Shown here in pieces: positions 60,039 through 64,000 of a DNA stretch of 64,000 bases. The stretch comes from Pedobacter faecalis (GTDB lineage Bacteria; Bacteroidota; Bacteroidia; Sphingobacteriales; Sphingobacteriaceae). Positions within the stretch are counted from its first letter, which is position 1, and every line of letters begins with the position of its first letter. Position numbers and translations under genes: made by a program. The stretch is from NCBI RefSeq assembly GCF_030182585.1, contig NZ_JARXOW010000003.1, positions 1 to 64,000 on the forward strand, written 5' to 3'. A model generated the notes under the pieces. That model was not told the origin of the DNA and searched no databases. It saw only the letters and a list, made by a program, of their open reading frames with translations.

Positions 60039-61217
60039 CTACCTTCCTGTTATAATAGTCAAGCCGGATGGACCAGTAACTCTACTCAATGCAACATACA
60101 TCTGACCGGGTGCGAAGCATTTTCGGCTCAAGTCTACGGTGACTTCGGAGAATGTCATGCCCTGGCTTTTGTGTATGCTGAGGGCATAAGCAAGACGCAC
60201 CGGGATTTGAGTGATGCTTCCAATTTCCCTGAGTTCCAGTTTGTCCTCCTGCTCATTCAGGACATATTCCATTTTATGAAGTTCTACCTGCTCCAAAGCA
60301 TAGCGCACCTCACCAATTTCAATAAAGTGTTTTCCATCGTCAACCATGAATGTTCCTATGGCACCATTGAACAGGTTGTTGTTTTTGGAGTTCACTAGGT
60401 ACATGATCTTACAGCCATCTTTCAGAACAACTCTGCTCTCTAGATTGAAATCCTGCAGTTTCGCGCTGCCGGTGACGGTCGCTATAAACTCGTGTTCTTC
60501 AGCATCGATACCAGACAGACCAGCAACATTATATTGTTGGACAGTACTATTATGTGGAGCCAATATGACACCTTTAGGCTCCGTACCTACAAACTGCCGG
60601 AAGTAATCTGATTTACCACCATCGCGAACGGTGTTAAGAGCTTCAATGAAATCTGGATCAGATTGGCGAAGTATCTCATCCAATTCGATAGTCTGTACTG
60701 AAAGCTTTTCAAATACCTTAGCATTAGAGAAATACAGATCGTCGTAGGTGCTGAGCAATACGCTGCGCATATTATCATCAACCACGACGGGTAACTGCTT
60801 TAGGTCGCCGATAAATATGATTTGTTTATCACGAAGCGAACCGCATCCGTTTTTAACCATTGTCCAGTTGACCGCATCGAGCACGTCTGGGCGGAGCATA
60901 CTCACCTCATCAATGAAGATAACGTCAATCTTGGCGATCAGACGCCGCTTCTCAGATTTGAACCACCGGCAAGTTTGAAAGGTAAGTACGCCGAAAGGAT
61001 CAAGCGCAAACATGGAGTGTAATGTTTGGCCACCGATGTTGTTTGCGGCAAGTCCAGTGGGTGCCAGGGCGACAACGTTTTTACCCTTCTGTCTCAGGCG
61101 GCTCATTGCTTCCTTAACAACGAACGATTTGCCTGTTCCCGCCTTACCCGTCAGGAAAACATTCCGTCCAGCTTCGACAGCTTTAAGAAATTCAGCTTGT
61201 TTGGTTGCAAGTTTCAT
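60039..61217 (-). CDS. Pif1/RecD-like superfamily 1 helicase
   Basis: This 392-residue helicase has Walker A GKAGTGKS (24-31), motif II FIDEVSML, motif III GDLKQLPV and the C-terminal ALSIHKSQGMTF and YVALSRVTG. These fit Pif1-type helicases such as T4 Dda. It overlaps the upstream gene by 4 bp and is 3 bp from the next helicase. Confidence 0.9.
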   Translation of the reverse strand: MKLATKQAEFLKAVEAGRNVFLTGKAGTGKSFVVKEAMSRLRQKGKNVVALAPTGLAANNIGGQTLHSMFALDPFGVLTFQTCRWFKSEKRRLIAKIDVIFIDEVSMLRPDVLDAVNWTMVKNGCGSLRDKQIIFIGDLKQLPVVVDDNMRSVLLSTYDDLYFSNAKVFEKLSVQTIELDEILRQSDPDFIEALNTVRDGGKSDYFRQFVGTEPKGVILAPHNSTVQQYNVAGLSGIDAEEHEFIATVTGSAKLQDFNLESRVVLKDGCKIMYLVNSKNNNLFNGAIGTFMVDDGKHFIEIGEVRYALEQVELHKMEYVLNEQEDKLELREIGSITQIPVRLAYALSIHKSQGMTFSEVTVDLSRKCFAPGQMYVALSRVTGPSGLTIITGR

Positions 61218-61531
61218 AACCCAGCCTCCTTTCCCGATTGCTCACGAAGCTTCAGATACAACCTCCAGTAAAGCATCTTTGCTTCTGGGCCTACCGGATC
61301 GGACACGAATCCAACCTCTTTTTTCGCGGACTCAATGCGGGCCGTATCCTGGGTAATAGCCCATATCCGAATTTTAACCTCGCGGACATCAGGCATTTGA
61401 CCCTTGCCGTAGAACTTGACGTATTTGTTGCACGCGTTGCAGACCTGTTTAATATGCGGCCCAGCATAAACGAATTTTGCCTCGTCTACCGCCCCGCAGG
61501 TTCGGCACTCGTGAGGAATCATTAATTCCAT
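61214..61531 (-). CDS. Small zinc-ribbon protein
   Basis: This 105-residue protein has Cys-x2-Cys in HECRTCGAVD and in QVCNACNKYVKFYG, a zinc ribbon, then a helical C-terminus (EAKMLYWRLYLKLREQ). It may bind ssDNA or help load the helicase it overlaps by 4 bp. No family named. Confidence 0.65.
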   Translation of the reverse strand: MELMIPHECRTCGAVDEAKFVYAGPHIKQVCNACNKYVKFYGKGQMPDVREVKIRIWAITQDTARIESAKKEVGFVSDPVGPEAKMLYWRLYLKLREQSGKEAGL

Positions 61532-61544
61532 AGCTAAAGTAATT

Positions 61545-61626
61545 AAGTTAAAAACCCTTTAAGGCTTCAATGGTCTCTACTCCAAATCCACCTTAAAGGG
61601 CTGATTATCTTTATAGCCTGTAGAGA
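61545..61626 (-). promoter_or_regulatory. Leader hairpin/possible attenuator before replication operon
   Basis: CCCTTTAAGG (555-564) and CCTTAAAGGG (591-600) are a perfect 10-bp pair; on the minus strand it is followed by a T run. A second pair, TCTCTAC (574-580) and GTAGAGA (620-626), interleaves with it, so the two stems cannot form together except as a pseudoknot. That is the layout of an attenuator. It lies between promoter copy C and the first gene at 61531. Confidence 0.55.
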
Positions 61627-61688
61627 ACGGCTTATTTTGTTGCTGTATGTGTGCTGCCGGGCATCGCCAATTCGCACATACAATAATA

Positions 61689-61722
61689 CAAAATTAATTA
61701 TACTTTTTATTCATGTATGAAT
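61689..61722 (-). promoter_or_regulatory. Phage promoter family B, copy C (replication)
   Basis: TAATTTTG (689-696 on the minus strand) lies 3 bp from the + strand core atactttttatt (700-711), and the perfect ATTCA-N4-TGAAT dyad is at 709-722. It would give a leader of about 150 nt before the gene starting at 61531. Confidence 0.7.
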
Positions 61723-61741
61723 AAATTTTAAGCTGTCAAGT

Positions 61742-62092
61742 CTACAAAAGTGCCCTTACCTGATCCACTTTTGCGGTGAATGCTTTATCTCTTCCGTAGA
61801 GGTCATAGAATGTTTCTCTTGCGTAGATAACAGTCGAGTGGTCCCGGTTGAACAGTCTGCCTATTGCTTTCAGCGGCATCTTAGGGTTGGTCTTAATGAT
61901 CATACCTATCGCAATAAACCTGGGTTCACTGTACTCTCGGCTACGTAAGGGCGAAAGAAGTCTTTCCCGGTCAAGCTTAAGTACTTCGCATACGATTTCT
62001 ATAATTCTCACAGGGTCATTTTCGCGCATGTTCAGTCGGGACATGACCTGCTTTTGCTCGGGCAGCCCGGCGTATAGTTGTGGGTGGATCAT
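61742..62092 (-). CDS. DnaA domain IV-like DNA-binding protein
   Basis: This 116-residue protein has the DnaA C-terminal signature, with FNRDHSTVIYA (81-91) against the host GRDHTTVLHA pattern, after an LKAIGRL helix. It lacks the AAA+ part of host DnaA. Such stand-alone domains could bind an origin. It overlaps the methyltransferase by 4 bp. A role at the TGTGTAG array is a hypothesis. Confidence 0.8.
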   Translation of the reverse strand: MIHPQLYAGLPEQKQVMSRLNMRENDPVRIIEIVCEVLKLDRERLLSPLRSREYSEPRFIAIGMIIKTNPKMPLKAIGRLFNRDHSTVIYARETFYDLYGRDKAFTAKVDQVRALL

Positions 62093-63189
62093 GCTGCCTC
62101 CTCCTTTGAAAGTTCACTTAACCATTGATCGTAAATGTTAGATGCAATTTGCGCTGTCATTACAGGGGGGACGGACATTCCGATTAGGTAAGGATTATTT
62201 GATGGCGAAAAATCATAATCTAATGGAAAGGTTCCTATTTTGCATCTTTCCTCATTCGACAGATATTGAGGATAATCAAACTTAACCATGCAATCTGCTT
62301 TGGCCGTCAGGGTGCCAACGACTTTATCTTTGTAAATAAAGTTTTGCCCAAAACCAGTGTTAGGTTTGTTTCTAACCCTACTATTTACACAGCTAAAATC
62401 TAAGTCTCCTGGCTTTCTTTGCTCCCAAATAGTTTTGTAAAACTCGGAGATTGAAGGACCATTGTTTGTTTGAATGTCTCCATAAACAATTGGCTTCTCT
62501 TTAAAATCCATTTCAATTCGAGGTATTGATCTAAACATGTCAGCTGAATACAAAAACGGCCCCGCAATATCTTTCCTGAGTGCAATAAAAAAAACACGTT
62601 CCCTTTTTTGTGGCACACCCATTTTTGAAGCGTCCAAAAGAAAGTGCTGTACATAATATCCTGCTTTATCGAACTCTTTGTATATTTGAATCACATAGGA
62701 TTTTGCTGCGCCTAATAGTAGTCCTTTGACGTTCTCAGCCACAACTACTTTGGGTTTTAGTTCTTTTGCAAGATCGATAAAGTCGAAGAACAAAGTATCT
62801 AATATTTGCATCGACTGACCTTCTCGGAAGACTTTGTCTTTCCCCCAATCTTTTTCACGATTACCTGCCATGCTGAACGATGAGCATGGTGGCGAACCAT
62901 CCAAAATATCAAGATCATACAATTCATCTGGTAAATCTTTTCGCAGTTTAAAGGTTTGTATAGGTTCCAAGTAGGCGTACTTTGGACAATGATTGGTTAT
63001 GTATGCCTCCATCATTTTTGGATCGATTTCATTACATCCTATTACATCGAAACCGGCAAGTTTATAGCCCATAGTTGACCCTCCACCACAAGCGAAACAG
63101 CTAAAAACCTTTCCTTTGTCTTTTGTAAAGACAGCATCTTTCAATGTCCATTCATAAGGAAACCTATGCGGCTTTACATTCCTTTTCAT
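62089..63189 (-). CDS. DNA cytosine-5 methyltransferase
   Basis: This 366-residue enzyme has motif I FACGGGSTMGYKLAGFDV, motif IV GSPPCSSFS (catalytic Cys102), motif VI AENVKGLL, motif VIII QKRERVFFIAL and motif X IGMSVPPV. No cognate restriction gene lies near, so it is an orphan that probably shields phage DNA. Target sequence unknown. Confidence 0.92.
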   Translation of the reverse strand: MKRNVKPHRFPYEWTLKDAVFTKDKGKVFSCFACGGGSTMGYKLAGFDVIGCNEIDPKMMEAYITNHCPKYAYLEPIQTFKLRKDLPDELYDLDILDGSPPCSSFSMAGNREKDWGKDKVFREGQSMQILDTLFFDFIDLAKELKPKVVVAENVKGLLLGAAKSYVIQIYKEFDKAGYYVQHFLLDASKMGVPQKRERVFFIALRKDIAGPFLYSADMFRSIPRIEMDFKEKPIVYGDIQTNNGPSISEFYKTIWEQRKPGDLDFSCVNSRVRNKPNTGFGQNFIYKDKVVGTLTAKADCMVKFDYPQYLSNEERCKIGTFPLDYDFSPSNNPYLIGMSVPPVMTAQIASNIYDQWLSELSKEEAA

Positions 63190-63207
63190 TTTTGCTCGGT
63201 TGATTAA

Positions 63208-63254
63208 CCCCTCCCAGCCTCGGGTAGACTAAGTCCGAAATAATCCGGGAGGGG
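63208..63254. repeat. 8-bp inverted repeat between phage genes
   Basis: CCCCTCCC (208-215) pairs with GGGAGGGG (247-254). It lies between the methyltransferase start and the next minus-strand gene. The minus-strand tail TTAAT is not a strong terminator, so it may be a leader hairpin. Confidence 0.4.
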
Positions 63255-63258
63255 ATTG

Positions 63259-63558
63259 TTAAACAAATAATTCTCTCTGGGCACTTTCGGCGGCCCTCGC
63301 CTTTGTTTTTCGTACCCCCTCTGTCACAATCACCATCGCTGACCAGCCTTTCATATCGGGCGTTATCCGCGTGTACCAGTCGCCCGTAGCATCATGCCTG
63401 ACCACCGTGATGTAGTCGCGCGTTCGGTTGTATACGGTACGCTTTACGCCTCCGACCTCGTGCACGTAGCACTGACCTATTCGCAGCGTATGAACCGGTA
63501 CGCGCGGGTGCTCGGTTAGTGTAGCTGGCGGATGGTATATGTTTGAGAGGGGGTGCAT
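63259..63558 (-). CDS. Hypothetical phage protein
   Basis: This 99-residue protein has a beta-rich core (LRIGQCYVHEVGGVKRTVY) and ends QRELFV. It is 10 bp from the DUF3127 gene. Possibly a small DNA-associated protein; family not recognised. Confidence 0.6.
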   Translation of the reverse strand: MHPLSNIYHPPATLTEHPRVPVHTLRIGQCYVHEVGGVKRTVYNRTRDYITVVRHDATGDWYTRITPDMKGWSAMVIVTEGVRKTKARAAESAQRELFV

Positions 63559-63568
63559 GTGCTACTCG

Positions 63569-63934
63569 CTAGAACGGTAGGTCATCCGATCCGTCCGGGG
63601 CCGCAACTGGTGCCGGAGGCGCATACTGCGGTGCGGGCGTAGACTGCGCGGACTCCCCAGACTTTGAAATCCTCCATACGACAAGCGTATTGAAATACGA
63701 AGTTTTACCAGTCTTGTCCGTCCAAGGGCGGCCGCGCAGGTTGAAACTTACATCTATCTGATCGCCGGGTTGCAGATTGTCAAACAACGCAGTCTTGTCC
63801 TGCATCGCCTCAACCTTAATGTACTCAGGATATGTCGGGTTTTCCGCATACTCGACAATAAGATCGCGTTTTTTAAATGTCTCGCTAACATGCTGTACTG
63901 GGCCAACTTCATGGACCTTTCCTACTATATTCAT
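63569..63934 (-). CDS. DUF3127 single-stranded-DNA-binding-like protein
   Basis: This 121-residue protein has an OB-like domain (VHEVGPVQHVSETFKKRDL, YFNTLVVWRI) as in DUF3127, then a proline/alanine linker and an acidic tip ending DDLPF, like the SSB tail that docks replication partners. It is probably the phage ssDNA-binding protein. Bases 63935-64000 hold no gene I can see. Confidence 0.8.
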   Translation of the reverse strand: MNIVGKVHEVGPVQHVSETFKKRDLIVEYAENPTYPEYIKVEAMQDKTALFDNLQPGDQIDVSFNLRGRPWTDKTGKTSYFNTLVVWRISKSGESAQSTPAPQYAPPAPVAAPDGSDDLPF

Positions 63935-64000
63935 ATTGTTTCCGGTTTCACCAGAGCCGGAGTGGTTTAGATTATTTCACTTGTTCGTATGTACACCTGC

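Larger units (their letters stand above)
20817..64000. mobile_element. Siphovirus-type prophage, left 43 kb
   Basis: A continuous set of phage genes begins right after the tRNA-Arg: lysis, tail, head, portal, terminase and replication modules, nearly all on the minus strand. The left end is set by the tRNA and the shared terminator at 20831. The right end, integrase and repressor are not in the window. The long tape measure and the tail-chaperone frameshift indicate a long non-contractile tail. All major modules look intact, so the prophage may be functional, but this is inference. Confidence 0.9.

Overview
The window comes from a Bacteroidota chromosome, most likely a Sphingobacteriales member (Pedobacter/Mucilaginibacter-like). 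Three things point there: the gene families (short Bacteroidota-type RpoZ, a DUF4835 protein, a DUF5362 protein, Tat-exported TIM-barrel and Gfo/Idh/MocA enzymes), the promoter style (TAnnTTTG -7 boxes just upstream of starts), and A-rich leaders in place of strong Shine-Dalgarno sites. Identity to genus level is inference.

Bases 1 to about 20,820 are ordinary chromosome. A plus-strand run carries bamD, rpoZ, coaBC, a DUF4835 gene, recN and a radical SAM gene. A minus-strand cluster follows: FGE-like protein, Gfo/Idh/MocA oxidoreductase, ApbE and a TIM-barrel isomerase. Then come clpC, ettA, another exported TIM-barrel protein, small unknowns, ychF, mgtE and a tRNA-Arg(CCG) gene.

From about 20,820 to the right edge lies the left 43 kb of a siphovirus-type prophage that starts immediately after the tRNA-Arg. 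Nearly all of it reads leftwards. Starting from the right edge, the order is: replication genes (DUF3127 ssDNA-binding-like protein, cytosine methyltransferase, stand-alone DnaA domain IV-like protein, Pif1-like helicase, DEAD helicase, prim-pol/helicase, VRR-NUC nuclease), an iteron-like non-coding block, terminase, portal, a tRNA/structured-RNA locus, about 20 small accessory genes, head genes, tail genes (including a frameshifted tail chaperone and a 1188-residue tape measure), an esterase-bearing tail protein, and a lysis cassette ending in a unimolecular spanin. No integrase is visible; it should lie beyond base 64,000.

The main finds are regulatory. Four leftward late operons (portal, head, distal tail, lysis) each start at a promoter with the same layout: TTTAC-N12-GTAAA, exactly 32 bp, then a TAnnTTTG-like box. 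Each of these promoters also borders a divergent plus-strand cargo cassette: a lipoprotein, a membrane protein, an SRAP/HMCES-like gene set, and a DUF6414-like gene set with two membrane proteins. A second promoter family shares a 12-mer (atactttttatt on the + strand) and an ATTCA-N4-TGAAT dyad, and precedes the helicase, terminase and tRNA units. The tRNA unit includes a short, irregular tRNA-like gene and an apparently undescribed structured RNA with a 14-bp hairpin. The iteron block holds eleven copies of TGTGTAG in both orientations within 328 bp and is a candidate phage replication origin, possibly read by the phage DnaA-like protein.
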